Of a stretch of 64,000 nucleotides of DNA, positions 32,895 through 45,029 are shown one piece after another. Location of the stretch: NCBI GenBank assembly GCA_003255025.1, contig QANY01002872.1, forward strand, positions 309,738 to 373,737. The letters run 5' to 3'. Numbering within the stretch: position 1 is the stretch's first letter; every line of letters starts with the position of its first letter. This DNA is from Datisca glomerata (taxonomy: Eukaryota > Streptophyta > Magnoliopsida > Cucurbitales > Datiscaceae). A program made the translations under genes and the position numbers. The notes under the pieces are model-generated. The model saw only the letters and a program-made list of their open reading frames with translations, had not been told where the DNA came from and searched no databases.

Positions 32895-33510
32895 TGTTTT
32901 AAGTATTTTTGGCTTTATCGATAGACTAAAAGATTTATTTACCCCTCATAGTGTACAAATTTCATTTGAGTCCCCTCCCCCTTTGAACTCTCTCTCTCTC
33001 AACACAACAAAACCCATTCAAACTCTCTCCCAACCCTTCTTATGTCAGACCCTTCGAAACCCATAGAAATCATTTCAAAACCCATCAACAGACCCTTCCG
33101 TCGTCAATACGTTACTGGCAGAGCCAAACCCGACCGAGCCCTTTAAAACCCATCGACATATCTCATTCTAAACCCATCAACAGATCTCGTTTCTGCGAAA
33201 TCGTTTGAGAAATTTCCAGCCTAAGACTCATTGATTTATTATGGTTATGAAGTTTTTAGTAAGAATGTTTTTATTTGCATGTGAGTTGAAGTAGGTTTCA
33301 AATTTGTTTTGGACAAGGAGGAAGCTTTGAGACTCCATTAATGGAGGTTGTCTTCTTGATTCAAGGTAAGAACCAATCTTAAAAAATACTAAGATGTGGT
33401 ATATTTTTCACTTGGACAACATGATTATTGGGCTGATGATATTAGAATTTAGCTTGTAAATTATGAATTTAAGGTTATATTCATATTCATGTGTTGAATT
33501 TGAAATAAGA
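32895..33510 (+). repeat. left arm of an inverted repeat pair flanking copia C2
   Basis: The part 33228-33510 (ttatggttatgaagtttt, actccattaatggaggttgt, tgattcaaggtaa) is found again as its reverse complement at 45030-45310. Weaker similarity extends left through the CT-rich part to about 32895 (ctgttttaagtattttt, tttacccct). The tail after attcaaggtaag resembles an exon-intron border, so the unit may contain gene-derived sequence. Confidence 0.6.
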
Positions 33511-33570
33511 TTGTATTTTTGCTTTACCTAAATTTTTAATAGTGTTTGTTTGAGAAAAAAATGTTACTTT

Positions 33571-35848
33571 TGTTGAGGTTTATGTACTCAAAGCATGTGT
33601 ATTGACATTTTGATATGAAAATTAAAGAGGATTATATTTTTCTTATAATATTTTTTTAAATTATTGTTGAATAATTTATATAAATATATGAAAATTTCAT
33701 ATTCATTAATTAGACTATGATCTTGTATTAATACGAAATGATTAAGATCATAAATAATAAATAAAATTGTCATCAACATATTAAAGTATGAAATATTTAA
33801 TGAATGGTTGTTAGTACGACTCACAAAGCATTATGAATGCATGTTATCTAGATCCAGATCATTGGTATGGATAGACATCTTAATGAATCTATTTTATATA
33901 ATAATATTATATATGACAGAACCGATGTGAATTAATATCTTTATTAATGTGTTGTTTATCGTAAAGATTTAATACACATCAATTCGATAATTATATGTAA
34001 ATCACTCTGAATCCTAAGTAATCATTAACTCCTACGCATGTCTACTGAATCTTTTGATTCACCCGTTCATGTCTATTTGTTAATCATGCTAGTGACATTT
34101 ATTTTGGAGATTTAGTGATGTGGATGGCTGAAGACATGATCTTACAAGATTTGGAATCTAAACTTTCCTAACAGATCGTATGTTGGTTCCTTGAATGTTA
34201 ATTCTAGAACTGAATGGTTATTGAGCTCAAATTTATAATAAAATTATAAATTAGTCATTCACTAGTAGACTAATAGTACGTAAGGATCAAGAGGTAATTG
34301 AAAGGGTAAAACGGTAATAATTTATGAACCAATAATTAGATGACAGAATTACATGAAATGATTATGTCAGTGGACTATATGAGAATACTCTGTAAATACA
34401 ATCTATAATCTCTAAGAGTGCAATTTCATATTTATAGTGGAGTAATAATGAAATTAATAAGTAAGATTAATTAATTAAAGTGTTTAACTAATAATCTGGT
34501 TTATTGGAGCTTAGGATTATAGGTACAGTCCCCAAGTCACCTCTATACTACCTTGTCTAGGGTGTGAGTAATTTAAGACATGAGAAAATGACTGAATTGT
34601 AAAATGAATTTTTATTTTAAGGCAAGTACATAATTATGAAATAATTATGTTTGATTAATTAGTTAAGAATTAATTAATTGAATTATTTATATATTTAAAT
34701 ATATTTTTTTAAAATTATGTATATAAATAATTTCAATTGTTTTAACTATCGGTAAATGAGACAGACAATCTAATTTGTGAAATTAGATAATTAAATCATT
34801 ATTAGATAATAATTTAAATCAACTAAATCTGTTATTTATGAAATAATAGATAAGTTAGTTGATAGGCCTAACCAGATATGTTAATTTTGAATTAACTGAT
34901 ATCTAGATAATTATCTGATTAAAATAAATATTTAATTCATAGTGATTGCGACGTGTCAATCACAGATAGGGTATCAAAAATTGATATAGACTACTATGGG
35001 GCCATGTAACACTACAGTAGTGAGTCTGCAACACTGTAGTACCACAAGGTACTATAGTGGTGCTGTGAGGCACTATGCTTGCTCACGACACACTGCAATG
35101 CCATTTGGCACTGCATTTCTGCACAATTATAGCGAGTCCCACTGTAATTGATAATTTTATAATTAAATATTATTTCAGTTTATCCCTAAAATGTGTACGC
35201 CATTATCTAGAATATATACATATATTATTTTAATTGCCTAGGTTGGTTAAAGAAGAGGAGAGAATCAATTGATCAGATCATCAGTTCGTCAATCAAGAGT
35301 TGAATTGAGAACACGATTGGTGTTAGATATATTTTCTTCTGTGATTAAACGTTAATTAATTCTCCAAAAAAATTATCATCACATTCTTTTAGTGAATCGT
35401 CTCACTAAAATCCTTCTCAGTAAATCTCCATATCTCATGTGCTGAGAACATCTAGAACAGAAAAAACGTCTTATAATATTCTACGTGCCCACACACGTCC
35501 TAGTGCGTTGAGGATTGACTTGGAAGATCTTGGTGTGGATCTCGGAGTCTACTGATCGTTGTGACGATTTCATGGGAATAGAGGATCGATCAATTTTTGT
35601 AAGGACACTTGATATAGACTACAAGAGGTATATTATTTTAACTTTGTATATTATAGTTTTAACTTATAAATATATAATAGATTCTGACTAATTGAAAAAG
35701 AATTTTTAATAAAAGTTTTAATTTGATTATCGTGGCATTACGTAAATTTTGTTTTATTAAAAGATTAAATTTTTATTAAAAGTTTATTTATTTTTTAAAT
35801 GCCACGCATATCCAAGCTTCCGCCGCACACTCGCTGCGACGACCAACA
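33571..35848 (+). repeat. 5' LTR of copia C2
   Basis: Starts TGTTGAGG and ends gaccaaca, 2278 bp. It matches the reverse complement of the C1 LTRs and the C3 LTR over its length. These matches include the gtatatggagattaca-type blocks and the last 40 bp (cgctgcgacgacca). The preceding five bases are acttt. Confidence 0.9.
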
Positions 35849-35850
35849 AG

Positions 35851-35862
35851 TGGTATTAAAGC
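35851..35862 (+). other. primer-binding site of copia C2
   Basis: TGGTATTAAAGC, two bases after the LTR end. It differs at two positions from the initiator-Met tRNA complement TGGTATCAGAGC. Confidence 0.8.
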
Positions 35863-37894
35863 GATATTTATATGTTAAATATTGTGTGGGTTTTATTGCA
35901 TTATTCATATAATATGAGATATGTATGATGATGGATGGTTAAGTATTTTAAATGTATAGAAAGTAATGGATCGTTAATTGTATGGCGATTATTGAGTTAG
36001 ACTTTGTTTTAATTTTTCCTAGATCTTGTGTGAGCATAATTGAGGCGTGAAATTTTTGTAATTTTATTTTGAATATTAGTATAATTATTTCAAACAAGAG
36101 AAGACGAAGAACACACGAGACGAATGACAGAAATTTACTGCTTACACAAAAATACTATTCATAAAAAAAAACATTGTTCTTCCGCAAAAACACTGTTCAT
36201 GCTACAAATTTATTGTTCCGACAGAGGTGAACAATGTCGGAGTACTGTACCGGCGATGAACAATGGCTGCGGAGTGGAAGACAGCTGTCCGATGTGACAG
36301 GCAGCTGCTGGTGGTGAGACAAGCAGCTGCTGGTGGTGAGACAAGCAGCAGTGGTGATGGGCGGCGATCGGAGAGTCCTATCGTCGATGACAACTGTTGT
36401 CACATTTTAGGAAAGTTTCCAACAAATTATGCAACCAACTCTATCAACTAAGTGTTTCGTTAAAATTCAAACTCTTTTAATTATTCATTTAAATTTTAAA
36501 ATTAATATAATTTTAAAATTAATTATTATTTTTTAATTTTATGAAAATTAAAAATTAATAAATTGAATAGGTTTGATCTAAGTTTGACCAAAACAAATAA
36601 AATACTTTATTTGACTAAGTCAAAGTAACTATATTAAAATGGATAATTATAGAAATTATTTTAATTAAAAAAAGTTTATCCAATTAAAAAGAGTTTTTAT
36701 TCAAAACTTGAATATTATGAAGATGGGCCCCATGCGTAGAAGACAATATTTGGGAAATATGTATTCTTGGAGTCCGCTTTGTAATTTTATTTCTTTATTT
36801 CAAGGGTTGTAATTTAGAAATACTCAATAGTCACTCGATCCATTATCATTTTACTTAATTGTTAAATAATTATTTAATTGTTATGTTTGATAACATGTCC
36901 ATGCACTAATCGATCACATGTCATACATGAAAATCTCACACAGTTTTATTTAATCATGCATATCATATGTAGAAACATGATTTATTAGGATTGTCCTAAT
37001 ATGTTTATATGTATTGCTTTATGAAATCAATTGCATGTAAACTGTTAGGTTTTAACTACTTAAAACTTAGTAATCACACCACACTAAAGGTTATAGTAAT
37101 CTTTAGGTGAACCGGCTTTAGTAAAAGAGTTTTATTAAACTTTGATGAATATAATTAATTAGTTAATCTAAGTTCACATAATTATGACTTAGGCGCTTCA
37201 GAAAATTAAATGAACTTAGACCAATGAGATTGGATTAACTGATAATTAAATATTCATAGAGTTATTATTTTAACTGGTAATTAATTTGAAATTAATTGAT
37301 TAGTTAATATAAAAATACATTATCCCAAAATAGTGAGTGGGAGAAGGTTGACATGTCAATATAACTTATGGTCTCCATCATTAGTACAACATTGTGAGGT
37401 GCAGTGAGGGCCTCGAGATGGCTTTGTTTTCATCCTCATAAGGAAGGTTTCGAGGCTGTACCAATATCAATGTTGGACTTCTTAAGAAGATATGAGGAAG
37501 TGATATAGTTTAGTTTTGACCAATCTTAAGGCGACATATTCTAAATGAATTCATAAGATCTAAAATAATGGGTTACACTCACAAAGTCACGATTAAGTTT
37601 TCATGTGGATAGTTGAGATTTGACCGATCAAGCGATGTCTTAGTGTTAAAAGAGAAAATTGAGATATTTTAAGTTTTAATTAATCCGGATGAGAATTTCT
37701 CATAGAAAATCTAAAGTTAATTTGACCAACCCTAAGGCGGCACATTAATTGTTGGGTTATTTTATCGTGATTAATAAATGCTAAATTTATGTGTTTATTA
37801 TGATTGTATTCATGCATCACGTTTACTTTTCAAATTCTAGATATTTATCAATTATATTAAATCATAAATGTTTTAAATTTCAGTTATCAATATT
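35863..37894 (+). other. leader of copia C2
   Basis: About 2 kb before gag with no gene. It matches the C3 leader closely, for example at ggttgacatgtcaat, atggctttgttttcatcct and cggcacattaat. The overlapping short minus-strand frames at 36197-36403 come from a repetitive agctgctggtggtgagac patch and are not genes. Confidence 0.75.
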
Positions 37895-38775
37895 ATGTCT
37901 ATCGTGGGCAACCCTGTTACTACTTTACTTGCTTTTGAGAAATTGAATGGTGATAATTTCGTACGTTGGAAATCAAATATAAACTTAATGCTGATTTGTG
38001 AGAACCATAAGTTCGTTTTTATTAAGGAATGCTCTGAGAAACCTGCTGCTAACGCCCCTAAGAATGTTAGGGACAAATATGATGATTCGATCATATCAAA
38101 CAACAAGGCGAAGTGCTATATGCTTGTGAGCATGAATGATGTTTTGAGAACTAAGCATGAAAGGATGGAGACTGCCTATGAGATTATGAAATCTTTAAAG
38201 GCAATATTTGGGCAGCAGTCCGATCAAAGTCGTCATGAGGCCATTAGGAGCTATATGACAGCTAAGATGAGGAAGGGTACTTCTGTTCAAGAACATGTCT
38301 TGAACATGATCAACATAATGAACGAGGCAGAAGTACATGGGGCGACCATTGATGAGCGGACTCAAGTTAGCATCATACTAAAGTCATTCACACCAGCTTT
38401 TCCTACATTCACGACCAACTGTGTTGTGAATAAGTTACGATTCAACATGACCCAATTGTTGAATGAACTGCAGACTTTTAAGTCACTCAAACTTAGAATG
38501 ATTAAAGAGGGTGAGGCAAATGTTGTCAAGCAAAAGTATTCTTCCAATATTGTTAAGAACAAGAAAATGAAGAAAAATAATGGTAAGGACAAGAGTAAAA
38601 AAAGCCAAGACATCGCCGAAAGCCAAGAAGAACAAAAAAGACAGCAAGCCAAAAGGAAAGTGTTTCCATTGTGGGGTTGAAGGTCATTGGAAGAGAAACT
38701 GTAACAATTATCACTCTGAGGTGAAAGAGAGAGATAAATTTCATTTACTTGTACTCGAAACTTGTTTAAGAGAAT
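37895..38775 (+). pseudogene. gag of copia C2 (one frameshift)
   Basis: Starts MSIVGNPVTTLLAFEKLNGD and contains the copia gag core (YEIMKSLKAIFGQQSDQSRH, then SVQEHVLNMINIMNEAEVHG and LRFNMTQLLNELQTF). A lysine-rich linker leads to a CCHC zinc knuckle CFHCGVEGHWKRNC at 38661-38702, which lies in the next frame. A frameshift between about 38580 and 38650 therefore splits the protein. The product would be the RNA-binding particle protein. All four zinc ligands are intact. Confidence 0.88.
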
Positions 38776-39192
38776 GTGATTTGTCATCCTGGATACTTGA
38801 TTCAGGAGCCACTAACTATGTATGCTTTTTTGCAGATGCTTGATTTATCAAGGGTGTTGGCTGATGGAGAGGTCGTTTTGAGAGTTCGCAGTGGTGCGCT
38901 CGTGTCATCTAAAGCATTAGGGATAGTACTTTTACTTTTTGAATATAATTACTTAGTTTTGAACGTTGTTTATTATATTCCTGGTTTTTCGAGGAATTTG
39001 ATTTTTCTTTTATTTTTGCAAGAACAGTTATTCAAAGTTTCTTTCATTAATAAAGAGTTTATTATTTCTAAGAATGAATTCGATTTCTGTCATCCTAAAA
39101 TTATAAATGGACTTGATATGCTTAAACTGACTGAATGCGCGTTAAATAATTCTAAATTATTTAAAGTAGCAAAACCTAAAAATAACGAATGA
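38776..39192 (+). pseudogene. aspartic protease of copia C2
   Basis: The catalytic stretch SSWILDSGATNYVC sits at the end of the gag zinc-knuckle frame (to 38843). The rest (MLDLSRVLADGEVVLRVRSG, LNVVYYIPGFSRNL) is in the neighbouring frame through 39192, so a frameshift falls near 38835. The D-S-G-A site is intact. The C-terminal part runs into the pre-integrase linker (FINKEFIISKNEF). Confidence 0.85.
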
Positions 39193-40080
39193 CAAAGAAT
39201 TTTGCATGATCATAACACATATTTATAGCATCTTAGGTTAGGACATATTAATCTAGATAGGTTAAACATGATAACAATGCATGGTGCTTTGAGAGAGCTA
39301 AAAGTTAGAACTAATCCTGTAGTGAGGGTAAAATAACCAAGAGAGCTTTCACAAGAAATGGTGAAAGAGCCAAGGAACCACTTAAGTTAGTACATAGTGA
39401 TGCCTGTGGACCGATCAATGTACAAACTAAAGGTGGGTATGAGTATTTTGTCACTTTTATTGACGAATACTCAAGATATGGTTATAGTTACCTAATGCAT
39501 CAAAAGTTTAAAACTTTTGAAAAGTTTAAAGACTTCAAGGCTGAAGCTGAAAAACAATTAGGTAAATTACAAACCGTTCGATGCGATCGAGATGGTGGAT
39601 ACTTGGATTTAAAATTCAAGGATTATTTGGTGGAGTGTGGAATCCTATCCCAGCTCACAACACTTGAAACACCACAGCAAAATGGTGTTGCAGAGAGGAG
39701 AAATAAAACCATATTGGATATGGTTAGGTCGATGTTAAGCTACTCATCATTGTCACTTACATTTTGTGGATATGCACTACACACATCAACTTACATTTTG
39801 AATATAGTGCCGCCTAAGTCTGTAAACCAGACACCTTTAGAGTTATGGAATTACTCTAAACCTAGTTTGCATCATTTCTGTATATGGGGGTGTCCAGCTC
39901 ACGTTCTTAGACATAAGACCGAAAAGTTAGACTCAATGTATGAGGTATGCATATTCGTTGGCTATTCTCTAGAGACTATAGGTTGGTACTTTTATAGTCA
40001 CAATGATCAAAATGTATTTGTGTCGACAAATGTAACCTTTCTTAAGCATAACTATATGTAAAACTACAAACCTCATAGCA
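39193..40080 (+). pseudogene. integrase of copia C2
   Basis: The pre-integrase zinc region at 39200-39400 is broken by stops but recognisable (LGHINLDRLNMITMHGALRE). The core starts at about 39385 (LVHSDACGPINVQ, FVTFIDEYSRYGY). The open frame 39495-40061 holds VRCDRDGGYLDLKFKDYL with the second Asp and PQQNGVAERRNKTILDMVRS with the Glu. The C-terminal block CIFVGYSLETIGWYFYS ends it. The catalytic Asp-Asp-Glu set appears present. Confidence 0.88.
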
Positions 40081-41860
40081 AAGTAGTTCTCGAGGAATTA
40101 ACGACTGATGAGATCAGGCCACCTTCAATTTCTACTGATAAACGACAAACTAGAAAAATCACAGTTCCTGCAAAAGAAACCCCGGTGCAACGTTGTAGTG
40201 GGAGGGTTGTGAGACAACTAGTTCGCTACGTACTAGAGGCACATATCCTAGTGTCAGACACTAATAAGGACAATATATTATCTTATGAAGAAGCAATGGA
40301 TGATTCTGACAAGGACAAATGGGAAGATGCTATGAACTAGGAAATATAACCTATTAATTCCAATTCCATCTGGGAACTTGTAGATCCACTTGAAGATATC
40401 AGGCCCATTGGATGTAAAAGGATTTTCAAGAAGAAAAGAGGTGCAGATGAAAAAGTAGAGACTTTTAAGGCACTAATAGTAGCCAAGAGCTATACACAAA
40501 GGGAGGGAGTTGATTATAAAGAGACATTCTCCCATGTGGCCATGCTAAAATCCATTTACATCCTTTTGTCCATAACCGCTAGTTTTGACTATGAGTATGA
40601 AAAATGGACGTCAAGCTAGTTTTTCTGAATGGCTATCTTGAATAAAGCATCTATATGATGCAATTAGAAGGGTTCATATAAAATGGGCAATATGAGAAAG
40701 TATGCAAGTCGCTTAAATCCAGTTATGGATTAAAGCAAGCATCTAGATCTTAGAATCTTACTTTTGATGAGATTATAAAGTCTTATGATTTCGAGCAGAA
40801 TGTTGATGAAGCCTGTGTTTATAAATACACCAAAGATAAGATAGTGCTTTTCTTAGTTCTTTATGTTGATGATATTCTATTCATTGAGAATGATGTAGAA
40901 ACTTTGTCAAAAGTAAATAAGTGGTTAGCTAAGAAATTTTAAATGAAAGATTAGAGAGAAGCGAGCTATGTTCTAAGCATCCAAATCCTAAGGAATAGAA
41001 ATAACAAGTTCTTGACACTTTTTCAGGCATCTTATATTGATAATGTGCGGAAGAGATTCTCTATGAAAAATTTCAAGAAATGTCAACAACGAACCAGATA
41101 TGGAATTGTCCTCTCCAAGGAACAATGTCCTAAGACACCTAATGAGGAAGAGTATATGAGAAAGGTTCCCTATGCTTCATCAGTTAGAAGTCTCATGTAT
41201 GCCATGCTGTGTACAAGACCAGACATCTATTATGCAGAGGGAATTGTAAGTCGTTATAAATTGAATCCAGGTATAGAACACTGGATTGCAGTAAAGCACA
41301 TTCTCAAGTATCATAGGAGAACGAGAAGCTATACGCTTGTTTATCGAGGTGGGGACCTGAACCCCACTAGATATATTGCATCTGATTTTCAATCGGATAG
41401 AGGCAGTTGAAAGTCGACATCTAGATCAGTATTCACCCTAGGTGGAGGAGCTTTAGTCTGGAAAAGTATTAAACAATCCAACATTGCAGATTCCACAATG
41501 GAACCTGAATATATAGCGCCTTGTTAAGCTGCAAAAGAGGCGGTATGACTCAGAAAGTTCTATTCTGATCTAAAAGTAGTTCCAGATATGGACAAGTCAT
41601 CGGTCCTGTATTGTGATAACAGTGGGGCGATAGCAAATTCTAAGGAACCGAGGAGTTACAAGAAGGGCAAGAACATAGAGAGGAAATATCAACTTGTAAG
41701 GGAGATCGTGCATCAAGGGGATGTGATTATTATGAAGATACCATCGCAACAAAGCCTGGCTGATCCTTTTATAAAGACACTTCCTACGAAGTCATTTGAG
41801 GGTCACATGCGTAACATGGGATTAAGAAAGATGCCACATTTACTTTAAGGTAGTGGGAGA
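40081..41860 (+). pseudogene. RT and RNase H of copia C2
   Basis: RT blocks appear in broken frames from about 40290 (DKWEDAMN, RIFKKKRGADEKVETFKALI). The stretch SSYGLKQASRS follows, with the catalytic box YVDD at 40862-40873. Open parts at 41012-41410 (SVRSLMYAMLCTRPDIYYAE, RYIASDFQSDRGS) and 41588-41848 (VLYCDNSGAIANSKEPRSYK) hold the RNase H with Asp, Glu (MEPEYIA) and Asp positions. The frame ends LRKMPHLL at the purine tract. Stops at, for example, 40338 and 41408 disable it. Confidence 0.88.
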
Positions 41861-41861
41861 T
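41851..41861 (+). other. polypurine tract of copia C2
   Basis: tagtgggagat immediately before the TGTTG of the 3' LTR. It corresponds to the tract of C1. Confidence 0.75.
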
Positions 41862-42603
41862 TGTTGTGGGTTGTGCTCTCAAAACATGTGTATTGACATT
41901 TTGATATTAAATTTAAAGAGGATTACATTTTTCTAATAATTATTTTTTAAAATTATTGTTGAATAATTTATATAAATATTCAAAAATTACATATTCATTA
42001 ATGAGACTATGATCTTGTATTAGTACGAGAAAATTAAGATCATAGATAATGAATAAAATTGTCAGCAACGTATTAAACTATGAAATCTTTAATGAATGGT
42101 TGCTAGTACGGTTCACTAAGCATTATGAATGCATATGATCTAGATCTGGTTTATTGGTATGGATAGACATCTTAGTGAATATACTTTATATAATAAGATT
42201 ATATATGAAAAGACTGATGTGAATTAATATCTTTACTAACGTGTCATTTATTATAAAGATTTAATACAATCAATTTGGTGATCATATGTAGATCAGTCTA
42301 AATTCTGAGTAGTCATGATCTCCTATCCATCTCTACTGGATCTTTTAATTCACTCATTAAGGTATGTTTGTTAATCAGGATAATGACTTTTGTTTTGGAG
42401 ATTCAGTGATGTGGATGGCTGTGGACATGATCTTACAAGATTTAGAATCTAAGGTTTCCTAACGGATCGTATATTAGTTCTCTTATATTTTTATTCTGGA
42501 ACTGAATTGTTATTGAGCTCAAATTTATAATAAGATTATAGATTAGCCATTGACATGATCATTTCATGTAGTTATTTATATATTTAAATATAATTTTTAG
42601 AAA

Positions 42604-42644
<41 letters not shown>

Positions 42645-42835
42645 TCGATTTTTTTAATTATTGATAAGCGAGACAGAATATCTAATTTGTGAAATTAGAT
42701 AATTAAATTATTATTAGATAATAATTTAATTCAACTAAATCTGTTATTTGTGAAATAACATATAAGTTAGTTGATAGAGATAATCAAATATGTTAATTTT
42801 AAATTAATTGATGTCTACATAATTATTTGAAATGA
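41862..42835 (+). repeat. truncated 3' LTR of copia C2
   Basis: Starts TGTTGTGGGTTGTGC and follows the 5' LTR to about 42550. About 350-400 bp of LTR is then missing and replaced by a short piece (cattgacatgatcatttcat, then gtagttat) that matches the LTR in the opposite orientation. LTR sequence resumes with a (TA)n tract at about 42608-42640 and stops at about 42835 in cataattatttga. The last roughly 900 bp are absent. Confidence 0.8.
42608..42640. repeat. (TA)n microsatellite
   Basis: An uninterrupted TA run in the C2 3' LTR. The C2 5' LTR and C3 LTR have only short runs at this point, so it expanded in this copy. Confidence 0.9.
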
Positions 42836-43348
42836 AAAATGTTAGCCCCACACGAGGTTTGTGAATAAGTGATTGTCTGATAATGAGCAAAGAATGTCCG
42901 TCTTTCTGCTAAATAGGATCTATTGAAGGTGTATCCAAGTTGTTGTCTGCACTACACCATACTTATTTTGATGAGGGTGTATCAAATATGGGTTCTTCTT
43001 ATTAATAATATTTGCCATTACCTTGTAAATGCAAATGTGATTGTGGCATGTTCACGTTCTTGTGGAGTTGTTGTGCTTGTGCCTAGGTCAACATTTGAAT
43101 GTGTGCCCGAGGTAGGATAGTTGAATTTCGAGAGAAGACGACAGTTGAAATATACGAACATAGACGTGATATTGGAGTATCCAAATTATAGGATGATTTG
43201 TAATGAGTGGAGTTATAATTTGAAATGATTTTATTTATTTTTGAATTGTGGAACATGTGTTAATATTTTGTAACTTGTGTTATTCATTGTTGGATGTTAG
43301 TTTTTGGAAAATGAATGATATTAGAAATAATTAATATTTTTTCTCGCA
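42836..43348. other. unique-looking sequence between C2 and the palindrome array
   Basis: No homology to the copia elements and no supported gene; a 65-residue plus-strand frame at 42923-43120 has no recognisable features. Confidence 0.4.
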
Positions 43349-44047
43349 TGCCAGGTTGTTAGACTACAGTCTAGCCAGAATATTATGTTAGATTGTGGTC
43401 TAGCAATTTTGTGTTAAAATTAACACTTGCTAGACCATAGTCTAGCAAACATATTCGACTAGACCATGGTCTGGCAGAACGAACAGAGCCAAAACTATAT
43501 GAGGACTGTAATTATGACATTTTAAAATAGTGATTCATTATGCATTAACAATACAATATCATCTCAACACGTTTTCTTTTGCATGTCAGGTTACTAGACC
43601 ATGGTCTAGCTATAATATTATGCTAGACCGTGGACCAGCAATGTTGTGTTAAACTTAACACTTGCTAGACCATAGTCTTGCAGACATATTCTGCTAGACC
43701 ATGGTCTAGCAGAATGAACAAACACAAAATAATATGAGAACTATAATTTATGACATCCCAAATATTGATTCACTCATGTATTAATAATACAATATCATCT
43801 CAACACTTCTGTTTTTTACATGCTAGCTAGACCAAGGTTTAGTCAGAATATTATGTTAGACCGTGATCTAGCAGTGTTGTATTAAAATTAACACTTGCTA
43901 GACTATTGTCTAGTAGAAATATCCTTCTAGACCATGGTCTAGTAGAACGAACAGAGACACAACAATATAGAGGATGTAATTATGACATCCTAAAATATTG
44001 ACTCATTACTACATTAATAATACAATATCATCTCAACACTCAATAGT
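43349..44047. repeat. three 235-bp tandem units carrying near-palindromic sites
   Basis: Units start at about 43349, 43584 and 43821. Each holds four copies of a near-palindrome with consensus TGCTAGACCATGGTCTAGCA. A shared phrase (ttaaaattaacacttgctag) and a tail (caatatcatctcaacac) recur in each. At 43688-43715 the symmetry extends to a perfect 28-bp palindrome. No protein is encoded. Confidence 0.88.
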
Positions 44048-44589
44048 CGAAGTAGGTTCAAAATTCTAACAGAGACAGAACAATATAAGAACTATAATTC
44101 TGACATAACTACATAATTTTTCATTGTTGCGTTAATAATATGAAGGTTATAATTCTAAGCAAATTCAAATTCTAACAAAGATTCTCGATATCTATGTTCC
44201 ATGATTTACAGTATGAGAGTTCTAAATATTAACATTGATTCACAACCTACCCGACTACAACTCTTTTAATAACATAATAGACTTCCTAAAATCTTCAATG
44301 TCACGCGCATGATAAAAAAATATCAACCATCATCTTCCCTCAAAGAACACCCATCCTACTTTGATGCATGTAATCAACCAATGTGCATTGATGGACGTTC
44401 ATGCCATAGTCACACCTGAATATTAAGATGAAATGTATGTCAAATAACGATAAATACTAAATGATGATAGTTTATCATACATATAATGAAAAGTTTAACT
44501 AGTTCCCTAGTTTATTCACTTAAAACAAACTTTGATCTAAGTTTACCAACACAATCATTCAACTTTGACAATATAGTTCTCAATAGATA
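44048..44589. other. AT-rich spacer between the two palindrome clusters
   Basis: No gene or clear repeat is visible apart from a further degenerate copy of the tail phrase (caatatcatctcaacac) near its left end. Confidence 0.4.
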
Positions 44590-44750
44590 GTCTACTAGAC
44601 CAAATTTTAGCTTCTATACACTTGCTAGACCAGAGTCTAACAAGCTGTTTAATAATTGAAAGTCATGCTAGACTAGTAATTAGCACCTACAGACTTGCTA
44701 GACCACAGTCTAGCACCTGCACACTTGCTAGATTATGGTCTAGCAAGTAA
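44590..44750. repeat. second cluster of the same palindromic sites
   Basis: Five further sites of the CTAGACC-GTCTAG type lie within 160 bp, the best being gctagaccacagtctagc and gctagattatggtctagc. Here they are spaced 30-40 bp apart with the linker acacttgctag, unlike the 235-bp units to the left. Confidence 0.8.
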
Positions 44751-45029
44751 TTTTTCATTGAAATAAACTAAATCAAATCCCCTCTCCCCAAACCAATCCA
44801 AACCCAAACCCTCTCATGCATCATCTCACTAGTTTCACCAAATCCTAAAAAAACAATTTTTTTACAAGAAATCCAAAAACAACTTTAAAATGAGAGCAAC
44901 CAAATAAAGTGCCAAACCCACTCAAATAGATAGCCACAGTAAGAGTGTGTTAAAAAATAGAGCACCAAACAACCACAATTCATCAAAAATAACATTCTTC
45001 TCAAATCAACACTACCTGAAATTCAAGGT

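Larger units (their letters stand above)
33571..42835 (+). mobile_element. Ty1/copia retrotransposon C2, 3' LTR truncated
   Basis: The order is 5' LTR, primer site, 2-kb leader, gag with zinc knuckle, protease, integrase, RT, RNase H, purine tract, partial 3' LTR. It is the same family as C1 and C3 and the best preserved of the three: gag has 261 open residues and the integrase core 188. Several stops and frameshifts remain. No target duplication can be tested because the right end is lost. Confidence 0.9.

Noticed and set aside
36197..36451. Small proteins in the C2 leader, also at 60419-60652 in C3
   Set aside because: The patch is a short agctgctggtggtgagac-type repeat; frames differ between copies and are not conserved.
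43349..44750. CRISPR-like array
   Set aside because: The sequence is plant nuclear DNA; repeats are palindromic, variable and unevenly spaced, with no cas genes or leader.
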